A stretch of 64,000 bases of DNA from Flagellimonas aequoris (lineage in GTDB: Bacteria; Bacteroidota; Bacteroidia; Flavobacteriales; Flavobacteriaceae): contig NZ_QXFJ01000007.1 in NCBI RefSeq assembly GCF_003584165.1, positions 124,001-188,000 of the forward strand, written 5' to 3'. The position numbers and the translations under genes were made by a program. Shown one piece after another: positions 26,543 through 37,237 of the stretch. The notes under the pieces are model-generated. The model had not been told where the DNA came from. It saw only the letters and a program-made list of their open reading frames with translations, and did no database searches. Every line of letters begins with the position of its first letter. Position 1 is the stretch's first letter.

Positions 26543-29230
26543 TTGCAAGCAAATAAACATCTTCTAGTTTTCCTATTTGTTCTTCTATGTGGCAATGCTA
26601 TCTTAAGTGCTCAGGAAGACCAGATTACACCTTTGCCCATCAAAGCGGCAAGGGATACAATCCAGGCTCCTATTCTTACGACCAACATCTTCGATAAAAC
26701 AAAGGCGACCGATACTGTTGAAGTTGATACTGTCCCCAAAAAGCAGCCTTTACTGTTAGATAAAATCAAGTACAAGGCAAAGGATTACGTCAAACTGAGC
26801 CAAAAGGACAACAAGATCTATCTGTACGACGAGGCGGAAATCTATTATCAGGATACCGAACTGAAAGCGGGGGTAATCGTGATGGATTACGTAAAAAATG
26901 AAGTCTATGCCGGACGCATGAAAGATTCTTTGGGCAATTATTCCCAATTGCCTTATTTTAAGCAAGGAGACAACGAGGTGCGACCAGATTCCATCCGCTT
27001 TAATTTTGATACACAAAAGGCCCTGATTTGGAACTCTAGGACCGAACAACAAGCCGGATTGGGTCAATTGGGTAGCGATGCCATGAAAGTATACGCCCAA
27101 GTGACCAAAAAGGAGAATGACTCCGTGTATTTTTTGAGCGAGGGTAAACTGACCACATCAAAGGACACCGTAGATCCTGACTATTATATTAGGGTACGAA
27201 AGGCTAAGTTTGTACCTAAGAAGAAAATCATTGCAGGTTACAGTAACATGTACATTGTGGATGTTCCAACACCTGTTGCCTTGCCTTTTGCCTATTTCCC
27301 CTTAACAACGGGAAGGGCTCCTGGTCTTATTTTTCCAACTTTTGGTAACGATCCCAACCGAGGCTATTTCATCCAAAATGGCGGATATTATTTGCCTATC
27401 AGTGATTATGTAGATCTTAGCGTGACGGGAGACTACTATACCAATGGTAGTTATGGGCTTATGGGACAATCCATCTATACTAAAAGATACAAGTTCAACG
27501 GTAGTATCAGAATCAGTTATGAAAACCTCATCCGAAGTCAGAAAGGGTTCACAGACTACAGTAGAACAAGTAACTATAACATTCGAATATCCCATTCACA
27601 GGATACAAAAGCCAGTCCGAATTCGCGATTTTCAGCTTCGGTAAACCTTGGTAGTAGTCAATATTACACCAACTCACTGAACCAGGTGAACCGTAACAAT
27701 TCGCAAACGAACACCTTTGCCTCATCCATCAGTTATTCCAAGACTTTTCCGGCATATCCTTCTGTGAACACCAGTTTGACCTTGAGCCATACCCAAAACT
27801 CCAGGACACAGATCATCAACATGTCCCTTCCTACCTTTCAGGCCAGTATGGAACGTATTTACCCGTTTGTTAAAAGGGACGAGGTGAAAAAAGGCATTTT
27901 CGAGAACATCAACTTTCAGTACGATGTGAACGCACAGAACAGTATCACCACTACGGAGGAAGATTTCTTCACCAGTAAAATGTTCGACGAGGCCAAGGTT
28001 GGGGCCAGGCATAGGTTGCCCATTGCCACCAACTTTAAGGTAGCCAAATATTTTAGCGTAAGTCTTAGCGGCACCTATGAGGATATTTGGACCTTGGAGA
28101 CCATCCGCAGGCAGTACAATGCAGACGAAGAGAGGGTGGTAACTGATACCATTCCCGGTTTTGACCGCTTTAATCGATATAGTTTGGGCACCAGTATCGG
28201 AACAACGCTTTACGGTACTTGGAATTTTGGGGAAGGCAAAAAAATACAGGCCCTGAGACACGTGATGCGACCTTCCATCAGCTATAGTTATGCACCATCA
28301 TTTGAACAATTTTATGATACCTATGTTGATGGTGACGGTGAAGATGTACAATACACTCCTTTTGAAACAAGTCTATACGGAAGACCTTCCCTATCGCGTG
28401 GGAGTTCGGTCAGTTTTAGCCTTCAGAACACTTTGGAAGCCAAGGTCCGGGACAAGGACTCGACGGCCACGGAACCCAAAAAGGTAAGTATCCTTAGCAA
28501 CTTAACGCTTTCCACCAGTTATAATTTTGAGGCAGATTCCTTAAAATTGAGTCCCGTGAGCTTGAGTGGTGCCACAGAGATCATTAAGAATGTACCCATC
28601 AATTTTGCGGCAACCTTCGATCCCTATGCCATTGACAATAGCGGAAGAAGGATCAATACCCTGAATATAAAAAATGGAGGTGGGCTGGCCCGATTGACTT
28701 CTGCCAGATTAAATACCGGATTCTCCTTGAATAGTGAGATGTTCCAAAAAGGAGGCGCCAAAAAGAAGGACGACAAGGAGCAAGAAACCCCGGACTATGG
28801 GGCAAATCCCTTTGAGGTGGAAGGAGCTCGAACGGGGGACCGGCATTTTAATAAGGACGGGGAAGACGACAATGAAGAAGTACCCCTTTATAATACCAAA
28901 TTACCTTGGGATGCCCGTTTTACGTATGTGGCCACCTATAATAATAGCAACCGACAAAGCGAAATCACCAACCATTCCCTGATGTTTTCAGGGAACATTC
29001 AGCTTTCCCCTAAATGGGAGGTCGGCTTCAACTCCGGATATGACCTCAAAAACAAGGGATTTGCGGATACCCGATTTGCCTTTAAACGGGATTTGGGAAG
29101 TTTTAAGCTGAGTTTTGATTGGACACCTTTCGGAAGGTATGAAAGATGGTATTTCTTCATTGGGATCAAAAGCTCCATCCTCAGCGACCTTAAATGGGAA
29201 AACAGAAGTCAGCCATTTAGCAACCGATAA
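26543..29230 (+). CDS. lptD: LptD-like LPS-assembly outer-membrane protein
   Basis: An 895-residue exported protein starting at TTG 26543; no in-frame ATG precedes the signal peptide (MQANKHLLVFLFVLLCGNAILSAQ). The N-terminal part (about 75-200) is an OstA/LptD-like beta-jellyroll with repeated YDEAEIYYQD-type strands. VDVPTPVALPFAYFPLTTGR near 230-250 is the characteristic LptD transition, and the rest is a large beta-barrel rich in alternating aromatic and polar strands. It inserts lipopolysaccharide into the outer leaflet. An acidic, charged loop lies near 735-785. Bacteroidota versions differ from the E. coli protein but share this layout. Confidence 0.85.
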   Translation: MQANKHLLVFLFVLLCGNAILSAQEDQITPLPIKAARDTIQAPILTTNIFDKTKATDTVEVDTVPKKQPLLLDKIKYKAKDYVKLSQKDNKIYLYDEAEIYYQDTELKAGVIVMDYVKNEVYAGRMKDSLGNYSQLPYFKQGDNEVRPDSIRFNFDTQKALIWNSRTEQQAGLGQLGSDAMKVYAQVTKKENDSVYFLSEGKLTTSKDTVDPDYYIRVRKAKFVPKKKIIAGYSNMYIVDVPTPVALPFAYFPLTTGRAPGLIFPTFGNDPNRGYFIQNGGYYLPISDYVDLSVTGDYYTNGSYGLMGQSIYTKRYKFNGSIRISYENLIRSQKGFTDYSRTSNYNIRISHSQDTKASPNSRFSASVNLGSSQYYTNSLNQVNRNNSQTNTFASSISYSKTFPAYPSVNTSLTLSHTQNSRTQIINMSLPTFQASMERIYPFVKRDEVKKGIFENINFQYDVNAQNSITTTEEDFFTSKMFDEAKVGARHRLPIATNFKVAKYFSVSLSGTYEDIWTLETIRRQYNADEERVVTDTIPGFDRFNRYSLGTSIGTTLYGTWNFGEGKKIQALRHVMRPSISYSYAPSFEQFYDTYVDGDGEDVQYTPFETSLYGRPSLSRGSSVSFSLQNTLEAKVRDKDSTATEPKKVSILSNLTLSTSYNFEADSLKLSPVSLSGATEIIKNVPINFAATFDPYAIDNSGRRINTLNIKNGGGLARLTSARLNTGFSLNSEMFQKGGAKKKDDKEQETPDYGANPFEVEGARTGDRHFNKDGEDDNEEVPLYNTKLPWDARFTYVATYNNSNRQSEITNHSLMFSGNIQLSPKWEVGFNSGYDLKNKGFADTRFAFKRDLGSFKLSFDWTPFGRYERWYFFIGIKSSILSDLKWENRSQPFSNR

Positions 29231-29274
29231 TATTTTTACTTACCTTAAATCCATAACCTAGAAACCTTGAACAC

Positions 29275-29655
29275 ATGAAAAAAATCATCAATACTTCCAA
29301 AGCACCAGCTCCTATTGGCCCCTATAATCAGGCTACATTAATAAAAGACACGCTATATATTTCTGGGCAAATTCCAATTGATCCAGCCACCGGAGAACTT
29401 GTGGAAGGGGACATCAAAAAGGAAACCAAGCAGTCCATGGAAAACTTGAAAGCTATTTTGGATGAAGCGGGAATGACTTTTGAGCACGTGGTCAAATCCA
29501 CTATTTTTATTAAGGATATGCACCAATTTGCACAGATCAATGAGGTATACGGTACTTATTTTGATGCCGAGACGGCACCAGCCAGGGAAACCGTGGAAGT
29601 AGCCAACCTTCCAAAGTTCGTGAATGTGGAGATTTCTATGATTGCCGTTAAATAG
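29275..29655 (+). CDS. ridA: RidA family enamine/imine deaminase
   Basis: A 126-residue protein of the YjgF/YER057c/UK114 family, at typical length. It contains APAPIGPYNQA, the YISGQIPIDPATGELV block, the catalytic-type Arg in APARETVEVANLPK and the terminal VEISMIAVK. RidA hydrolyses reactive 2-aminoacrylate-type enamines from PLP enzymes. It starts 44 bases after lptD, and its 3' end overlaps the convergent kinase gene by eight bases. Confidence 0.93.
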   Translation: MKKIINTSKAPAPIGPYNQATLIKDTLYISGQIPIDPATGELVEGDIKKETKQSMENLKAILDEAGMTFEHVVKSTIFIKDMHQFAQINEVYGTYFDAETAPARETVEVANLPKFVNVEISMIAVK

Positions 29656-30499
29656 TCTCTTTGTGGAATTCCACGAGACCTTCTATGGGCCTTCTTCGTA
29701 TGACACCCAAAATCAAATCATTGCGTTCCAGGCAAGCTTCGAGCTCGTCCTGTAAAAAATGGGCGATACTCCCCACAAAACTGATGGGGACCTTGGTGGC
29801 CAACTCGAACTGCATGATGTAGTTGTTCACGAACTGTTGCAATCCTTTTTCGATAACACCCTTACAGTAGGGGTGCTCCTTGTTCTCAATGATAAAACGG
29901 GCAAAGGTTGCCAAATAGGTGTTCGGGTTGGGTTGTTTGTATAGATGCTCCTTGATCACATCTGCATCCAAATCGTATTCCTTAGCGAATTTTATGCCCA
30001 GATCTTGTGGCATCTTGTGGAAGTAATAATCGCGCAACAGCTTTCTTCCGAAGAAATTGCCGCTGCCGTCATCCATCAAAATATAGCCCAAAGAGGTTAC
30101 TTTTTGAATCAGTTGGTGTCCATCATAATAGCTACAGTTAGACCCTGTACCCAAAATACAGACGATGCCCTGCCTGCCAATTTTGGTAGTGGAATAAATG
30201 GCCGCGAAGGTATCTTCCCTTACTTCTGCTTTGGCATTGGGGAAGAAATCCTTAAAAATGGCTTTTAGGAAATTTTTCATTCTATCGGTACCACAACCGG
30301 CACCATAGAAAAACAATTGACGTACTTCTGTCCTGTTTTTGGAAAGTTCAAAATTATTGGCCAAACGGTCCTCGATGACCTCCCTGGTCAATACCTCGGG
30401 GCTCAATCCTAAAGTTTGGGTCAAGAACAACTGCTCCCCTTTTTCATCTAGGGCTATCCAATCGGATTTAGTGGCACCACTATCCACGATCAAAATCAT
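29648..30499 (-). CDS. BadF/BadG-type ATPase, N-acetylglucosamine kinase-like
   Basis: A 283-residue member of the ASKHA BadF/BadG/BcrA/BcrD group. ILIVDSGATKSDWIAL at the N-terminus is the phosphate-1 motif, CILGTGSNCSYYDG is phosphate-2 and GYILMDDGSGNFFGRKLL the adjoining glycine loop; VPISFVGSIAHF near 240 is the adenosine motif. No Fe-S cysteines of the dehydratase activators are seen, so an amino-sugar kinase (GlcNAc kinase-like) is most likely, possibly for murein recycling. It is separated from gapA by a strong hairpin and probably has its own promoter. Confidence 0.8.
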   Translation of the reverse strand: MILIVDSGATKSDWIALDEKGEQLFLTQTLGLSPEVLTREVIEDRLANNFELSKNRTEVRQLFFYGAGCGTDRMKNFLKAIFKDFFPNAKAEVREDTFAAIYSTTKIGRQGIVCILGTGSNCSYYDGHQLIQKVTSLGYILMDDGSGNFFGRKLLRDYYFHKMPQDLGIKFAKEYDLDADVIKEHLYKQPNPNTYLATFARFIIENKEHPYCKGVIEKGLQQFVNNYIMQFELATKVPISFVGSIAHFLQDELEACLERNDLILGVIRRRPIEGLVEFHKETI

Positions 30500-30519
30500 A
30501 CGTCAAAATTTTATGTGAA

Positions 30520-30550
30520 ATCCTGAAAAGGGTAAAACCCTTCTCAGGAT
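30520..30550 (-). terminator. Hairpin terminator after pfkA-gapA
   Basis: A long inverted repeat, ATCCTGA-A-AAGGGT / loop AAA / ACCCTT-C-TCAGGAT, has 13 paired bases with one mismatch, 20 bases beyond the gapA stop. On the minus strand it is followed by an AT-rich stretch with scattered T. It probably ends the pfkA-gapA transcript before the kinase gene. Confidence 0.75.
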
Positions 30551-30570
30551 CATCAATGTAAGATACTAAA

Positions 30571-31596
<1,026 letters not shown>

Positions 31597-32583
31597 TTAA
31601 GTTGTCATTATATCGGAAACTCTGATGAGTTCTTCGTCTATTTCTGTATGGGCCTTGATGGCTTCCGCCAATGGGGTCAATACCATTTTGGTATCGCGGA
31701 TACCCACCATGAGGTTGGATTTGCCTTCCAAAAGGCTTTCCACGGCTTTCACTCCCATTCTACTGGCCAACACCCTATCAAAACAGGTTGGGCTTCCTCC
31801 ACGTTGCATATGGCCCAAAACGGATACCCGCACATCGTATATCGGCAAATGTTCTTCCACATATTCCTTGAGTTGGAAAACGTTCTTCCCTATCTTATCA
31901 CCTTCTGCAACGATTACAATGCTGGACGACTTGCCAGAAGCCTTACTTCGCTTCAAGGACTCCAATAACCTTTCAAGACCGAGGTTCTGCTCGGGAATCA
32001 AAATTTCCTCTGCACCGGCACCCACACCTGCGTTCAAGGCAATATGACCAACATCGCGACCCATTACTTCCACAAAAAATAAGCGGTTATGGGAACTGGC
32101 GGTATCCCTGATCTTATCGATTACCTCAACTACGGTATTGATGGCCGTATCAAAACCAATAGTATAGGAAGAGCCCAAAATATCATTGTCGATGGTCCCT
32201 GGGATTCCTATCACAGGAAAGCCATATTCCGCATTGAACTTTAGGGCACCTGTGAAACTTCCGTTCCCTCCTATGACCACAAAAGCATCAACACCTTCCT
32301 TGACCAATTGGTCGTGTGCTTTCTTTCTACCCTCCGGAGTCCTGAATTCCTCACAGCGGGCCGATTTTAATATAGTACCTCCCTTATTTATGATGTTGTT
32401 TACGCTACGGGCGTCCATGGGCTTAAAATCCCCTTCGATCATTCCCTGGTATCCTCTGTAGATACCCACACACTCCTTTTCCAAATACGCACAGGTACGA
32501 ACCACTGAACGTATGGCCGCATTCATCCCCGGTGAGTCCCCACCTGATGTGAAGACGGCAATTTTCTTAATTTCTGAAGCCAT
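31597..32583 (-). CDS. pfkA: 6-phosphofructokinase
   Basis: A 328-residue PfkA-type enzyme phosphorylating fructose 6-phosphate. It has TSGGDSPGMNAAIR at 12-25, the fructose-6-P segment GIPGTIDNDI, VEVMGRDVGHIAL and LGHMQRGGSPTCFDR. At the nucleotide and Mg loop the sequence is GGNGS (Asn107) instead of the usual GGDGS; the codon is AAC. The residue after it is Gly, as in ATP-dependent rather than PPi-dependent enzymes. First gene of the pfkA-gapA operon. Confidence 0.95.
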   Translation of the reverse strand: MASEIKKIAVFTSGGDSPGMNAAIRSVVRTCAYLEKECVGIYRGYQGMIEGDFKPMDARSVNNIINKGGTILKSARCEEFRTPEGRKKAHDQLVKEGVDAFVVIGGNGSFTGALKFNAEYGFPVIGIPGTIDNDILGSSYTIGFDTAINTVVEVIDKIRDTASSHNRLFFVEVMGRDVGHIALNAGVGAGAEEILIPEQNLGLERLLESLKRSKASGKSSSIVIVAEGDKIGKNVFQLKEYVEEHLPIYDVRVSVLGHMQRGGSPTCFDRVLASRMGVKAVESLLEGKSNLMVGIRDTKMVLTPLAEAIKAHTEIDEELIRVSDIMTT

Positions 32584-32600
32584 TAAAAATTTTAAGAGGT

Positions 32601-32608
32601 CAAAACTA
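32601..32608 (-). promoter_or_regulatory. Candidate -7 element of the pfkA-gapA operon
   Basis: The minus strand reads TAGTTTTG, matching TAnnTTTG, 18 bases upstream of the pfkA start, implying a very short leader. A standard -33 TTG is not obvious. Confidence 0.4.
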
Positions 32609-32717
32609 GGAAACTTTATTGAAATTATGAATGGCTTAATAATTTATTTAATTTCAACGTATTCCTCAAACGTTTTCGTAAAAATTTAGATGAAATTCGT
32701 GTAAAAATACAAATCTC

Positions 32718-35700
32718 CTAGGGCCTGTTCGGGATATTGTCCGCCTTTTGGGAAAAGCGAATGAGACTGTCTCTCCCCATTACCTCCGAAGTGGGTCTTT
32801 GAGGTGCTGGTTGTACTGCTTTCTCTTTCTTTTGGAAGACCTTTTGCATCAACTCCTTGAAACTGTCAAAATCCACTTGATAGGACAGACCCACACCTTG
32901 GGTATACCCTTGCCGTTCTGCCAAAAATTGCTGGATCTGATTTTCCCTGTTGAAAATCTTTGCACTCAGGGTTCCTTGGTCGTTCAACAACACCTGTACT
33001 TCCACATCCCCGGCAACTACGGTTTCCGATACTCCTCCTACAGGTACCCCAACCCTGCCATTCACCAGGATTTTGTCGGAAATTTGGGTAGAAACTGTCA
33101 CCCCGATTCTGTTTTCCGTTCGGGTATCGGCATTGGGGGCCAAAAGTCCTTGTTCGTAGGACACTCCCAGATTGAATTTATCGTTATTACTTCCCAAAAT
33201 TGAGTTGAGCAAGCCTGAGGCGGTCTGTATCAAATTCCCGGTGACCGCTTGCTGGTTGATGCCCGTCTGTGCGTTTACAAAGGTTCCTTGTGCCAATAGG
33301 AAAAAGGCATTCCTTTCCTTTACAGTGGGGTCTTGTAAACGATATTGGAGTTCTGATTGTACCACGGAGTTGGTTCCCGGGAAATCGATGTCAAAATTGA
33401 CATTGGGCCTTTCCAGTTCTCCATCCAAACGAACAACCACCTCCGTGGGGATTCTTCCCGTGTACCCAGCATTGTCCAACAATGGGGCCGGATTGGCATT
33501 GAGGGAATAAACCGCTTCAAGATTCAACTGTGCAGCCAAAGGATCACGCTCCCAAAGGATAGTCCCTCCTGGGCGAACCTTAAATTTCTTGTCAATGACT
33601 CCTCCATACTTGAAGTTGTACTCCCCGGTCACCGCCACAAATTCCCCGTACATATTGAACTTGCCATTGGTATTGATCTCTATCAACAGAATACCTTCCC
33701 CTGTACCTTTTAAGGAGCTACCAGAAGCCCGATCCACCACAATTTCCACTTCGGCATCAGGGGTCACGGCCAGGTCAAACGCCATTTCCAGACCTTGGTA
33801 TTCTTCCAGTACCCGTTCTTCTTCAAAGGAATTGGTTTCTTTTTTATTGATGAAATTGATAAAAGAATAATCCCCGACACTGGTTACATCGCTCAGGGGT
33901 ATTTTTAATGATGTACCTTTTGCCGTGGAGGCATCCACGGAAATCGTCAACGCATCCGTAGGGCCATAAATGCTTCCTGTTCCGTTGATAAAACCTTGGC
34001 CGTAGTATAAAGATTCCTCATCATATTCCGTATTCAGGATCATAAAGCGGTCGTTGTTGGTGTCCACGTCCAAGCCCAGATACCAATTTGAAAATTCGGT
34101 ATGGCTTATGGTGCCATCCAAGGTGGCCTTGGTTCCCTCTGCCACATCGGAAAGTCCCACCTTCTCAAAATAGAAAGTTTGGTCGAACAGACGCACGCGG
34201 GAAAATGGGGCAAAATCATAATCAACATTCAGGTATGGTATTCCAATCCCAGCATCGTTCAAGGTCAACTCCCCATTGATGGATGGGTTGGTCGCTTCGC
34301 CAGTAATCCGGGTGCTACCATTGACCTTCCCACGAATATTGGAAATGACACCATCCCCCAAGGGACTGAAGGGTTCCAGCGAAAAATCTGTAAAATCGGC
34401 CGTCAAGTTCAATTCCTGTTTATTGTTGAAGTTGGTCACCTTTCCGTTGATGCTCAGTTTTTCCTTCCCATTGTCGTTCAACCAGGTGCTCACTCCAAAC
34501 TCGGTGAGGTCGTTGTTTCCGAAAATGCCGATCTCCATGTCGCCCAAATGGATATCGTTGACACTAAAATCCTGAATCTTCAGACTTGATGTGGGCAGAT
34601 ATTTGCCGTCCTTCTGCAAAATATTGAGGAAACCGTCCACGGCCCCGTTCATCTTCAAGCTGTCAATGGCAGGGGTAATCTTGTTCAACGACACCAATTT
34701 AAATTGAAGGTCCAAATCCTTATAGGTTGTATCCGCTATCTCTCCCCGTAACCGAATCTGTTCGTCATTGTTGTTGTCCATCACCAGATCTTCGATCTTA
34801 ATACTATCCAAAGCGCTGTTGAAAATTACTTTGTTCTTGCTATTCCCGTCACGGTTCAACACCCACGTATTGCCCTTAAAACTGACATCGGATTTTTTGA
34901 GCCCGATCACGGATTTGTTATTCTCGTTGAAGGTATGGTAAAAGTTTAAGTTGTAGCTATCGTTATATTGGCTCCCCCCCTTAAATTCCGTTCTAAAGAA
35001 AAGGGTATCCTTAAGAGTGGTATTGATCAAACTGAAATCCTTGATATCGTAATAGGCCGTGGAAAGGTCCTCAACGGATAGAAATGTGTTGAAAAGAGGG
35101 TTTTTGTTGTCTATTTTCAGTTCCAAATTATCGAACTTATTCCCAAAAGCCTCTATGCTCGGCGATTTAAAGGTGAGCTTAAAATCCCTTTCATCCGCCT
35201 GAATACTACCACGGATAAAGGTATTGGCATCAAAAACAACTTCTGGGAAGAACACATCCACAATTTTGTTATATATCTTAAAGTTGAAATCCACATGTTG
35301 GCCATCCGAAATCTCGAACGGTTTGTAGTTGGTGTAAATGCTACCAATGGAGTTTTGAACCAATCTACCCAACTCACCTACCTTGAACTTACCTTTCATA
35401 TAACCGGTGATGATATCCGGTGAATTGATCTCCACTGTGCGCACGGTATCCTTGTCGAAGGAGGAGTTCACCGTAAAATCCTCAAAGTAGTAGGTGTCAT
35501 TTATATTTTGATAGGTGGTATTAGTAAAGTTCATTTGCCCGACCATGTCATCCAAGTTGTTTCCTTCGATATCCATATTCACGTGGCCTTTGAAGATGCT
35601 GATGCTGTCGTCAATAAAGTTCAATTCCTTCAAGTCGGCATAATCCACCGCGGCAACAAAGTTGAACTTGTTCTCCCTTCCCCCAAAATCTGCCAATCCT

Positions 35701-37145
35701 TTAAAATCGAATCTAAAATTATCATCATTACACAACAGAATCCCATCAAAGAGCTGATCCTTCAAAATACCGGAAACCTTTATTTTATTGTATTCATAAT
35801 TGTTGTATTCCAACTTGTATATCTCTCCCCTAACCTCGGTATTCAGACTTTCGGCCACAAATCCCTTACCCTCCACGTTCATGTCCAAAGAGGTGAATCC
35901 AAGTTGGTCATCATTGATGAAATCACCCAAATTAAAATCCATCAACGAAATAAAACCAATGTAAGAGGCATCCTCTATGGTCTGGATATTGGTCATCTGC
36001 AGATCCACATAGCTGTCACCCACTGCCGTGTTCAGATTCACCGTGGCATCGATGGAGGTTTCGGTGACCTCTGCGTCCCCCCTAACCGTAAACTGCCCCA
36101 ATTTCTGTACGGACTCCGGAATGTTCTCCCCTAAGATTTTCGGTAAAATTCCTCTCAACTGGTAATAACTCGAAGTGAGGTTGTCGATATCGCCACGCAG
36201 CACAAAAGGGGCCAAATCGCTGAACATGTTATCGAACTCAAAGTCACCCCTGATCCCGGTGTTATCCGTATTCAAAAACAAGTCCTTCACCTTGATCTGG
36301 TTAAGTACCCCGCTGAAATTCCCTGTAAAATTGACCACTTTATCCTGACCGAACTCATTATAAAAAGTATTCACCTCGTTCAAAGCTACCGTAGACTCTG
36401 TAAAATTGGCATTGAGCTGTACGCGATCCACAAACTGGGCAAAATCTTCCCGATCGTAGGTGAACACCAGATTGCCTTTCAGTTCCGATTGTTCGGTGTC
36501 GATGAGCAGGGAATCGAAGCGCATCTCCTCCTTGGTATACTTAAAATCCGCAGCAAGTTTTTTCAAAAGAATACCACGACGCGCCAACATGGAAAGATCT
36601 TCGATTTTTGTGGTCACTTCGGGTCCCAATATCTGGAAATCGGATGCCAAGATGGAGACGTCATTGAAATCCAAGGTTTTTGGCTTTTCAAGGTTGTCAT
36701 CGATCAAACGGAACTTCCCGTTATGGATTTGTATCTCATCCGAAGAAAGGAAAAAAGGAGGGGTTCCCGGATCCCTAGGTTTCCCATCATCCAATTTGTC
36801 CACAAAAACATCCAGATTGGTATCCGTTTCCCCTTCGTAGGTCCTTAGATTGAAAACAAGGCCGTCCACCTCAATGTCCCCAAATTCCATTTTGTTATTG
36901 GCCATGTTCCGAAGGTTCAAGATGGAAGTGGTCAGTTTGTGGATGTAGAATAAGGTGTCCTTTTTATAATCCTCAACATAAATTCCCTTAACGCCAGTGT
37001 TCAAATTGAAAAGGGAAAGACTAACGCGGTCAATCTGTATATTGGTCCCAAACTCCTCGTTCACGGAATCCATGGCATATTTGGCCAACTTGGTCTGTAC
37101 AACGGGCATGGAAAGTACCAGGGAGCCCAATACCATGAACAGCAA
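32718..37145 (-). CDS. tamB: TamB-like translocation/assembly protein
   Basis: A giant protein of at least 1475 residues. It has an N-terminal signal anchor, a very long beta-rich AsmA/TamB-like repeat region and a C-terminal DUF490/TamB domain (about 1020-1400) with GTGEGILLIEINTNGKFNMYG and FDIDFPG blocks. TamB-type bridges span the periplasm and move phospholipids or help outer-membrane protein assembly with a BamA-like partner. The given start is a TTG inside the membrane helix. The same frame is open to 37196 and encodes a typical basic leader (IKKLRKILLRILLAIL), so translation probably begins near 37190 at a non-standard codon. It diverges from tsaD. Confidence 0.85.
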   Translation of the reverse strand: MLFMVLGSLVLSMPVVQTKLAKYAMDSVNEEFGTNIQIDRVSLSLFNLNTGVKGIYVEDYKKDTLFYIHKLTTSILNLRNMANNKMEFGDIEVDGLVFNLRTYEGETDTNLDVFVDKLDDGKPRDPGTPPFFLSSDEIQIHNGKFRLIDDNLEKPKTLDFNDVSILASDFQILGPEVTTKIEDLSMLARRGILLKKLAADFKYTKEEMRFDSLLIDTEQSELKGNLVFTYDREDFAQFVDRVQLNANFTESTVALNEVNTFYNEFGQDKVVNFTGNFSGVLNQIKVKDLFLNTDNTGIRGDFEFDNMFSDLAPFVLRGDIDNLTSSYYQLRGILPKILGENIPESVQKLGQFTVRGDAEVTETSIDATVNLNTAVGDSYVDLQMTNIQTIEDASYIGFISLMDFNLGDFINDDQLGFTSLDMNVEGKGFVAESLNTEVRGEIYKLEYNNYEYNKIKVSGILKDQLFDGILLCNDDNFRFDFKGLADFGGRENKFNFVAAVDYADLKELNFIDDSISIFKGHVNMDIEGNNLDDMVGQMNFTNTTYQNINDTYYFEDFTVNSSFDKDTVRTVEINSPDIITGYMKGKFKVGELGRLVQNSIGSIYTNYKPFEISDGQHVDFNFKIYNKIVDVFFPEVVFDANTFIRGSIQADERDFKLTFKSPSIEAFGNKFDNLELKIDNKNPLFNTFLSVEDLSTAYYDIKDFSLINTTLKDTLFFRTEFKGGSQYNDSYNLNFYHTFNENNKSVIGLKKSDVSFKGNTWVLNRDGNSKNKVIFNSALDSIKIEDLVMDNNNDEQIRLRGEIADTTYKDLDLQFKLVSLNKITPAIDSLKMNGAVDGFLNILQKDGKYLPTSSLKIQDFSVNDIHLGDMEIGIFGNNDLTEFGVSTWLNDNGKEKLSINGKVTNFNNKQELNLTADFTDFSLEPFSPLGDGVISNIRGKVNGSTRITGEATNPSINGELTLNDAGIGIPYLNVDYDFAPFSRVRLFDQTFYFEKVGLSDVAEGTKATLDGTISHTEFSNWYLGLDVDTNNDRFMILNTEYDEESLYYGQGFINGTGSIYGPTDALTISVDASTAKGTSLKIPLSDVTSVGDYSFINFINKKETNSFEEERVLEEYQGLEMAFDLAVTPDAEVEIVVDRASGSSLKGTGEGILLIEINTNGKFNMYGEFVAVTGEYNFKYGGVIDKKFKVRPGGTILWERDPLAAQLNLEAVYSLNANPAPLLDNAGYTGRIPTEVVVRLDGELERPNVNFDIDFPGTNSVVQSELQYRLQDPTVKERNAFFLLAQGTFVNAQTGINQQAVTGNLIQTASGLLNSILGSNNDKFNLGVSYEQGLLAPNADTRTENRIGVTVSTQISDKILVNGRVGVPVGGVSETVVAGDVEVQVLLNDQGTLSAKIFNRENQIQQFLAERQGYTQGVGLSYQVDFDSFKELMQKVFQKKEKAVQPAPQRPTSEVMGRDSLIRFSQKADNIPNRP

Positions 37146-37185
37146 AATAGCCAGTAGGATGCGCAGCAGTATTTTACGAAGTTTT

Positions 37186-37212
37186 TTGATAGGGCTTTAT
37201 GTTTTACCTTTG
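37186..37212 (+). promoter_or_regulatory. Candidate promoter of tsaD-rsmE
   Basis: TTG at 37186-37188 and TACCTTTG at 37205-37212 match the Bacteroidota -33 and -7 elements with a 16-base spacer, one below the usual range. The tsaD GTG start lies 26 bases beyond the -7 element. The -33 element overlaps the probable tamB leader. Confidence 0.5.
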
Positions 37213-37237
37213 ATGACCAATTTTTGTTCCAAAACCA

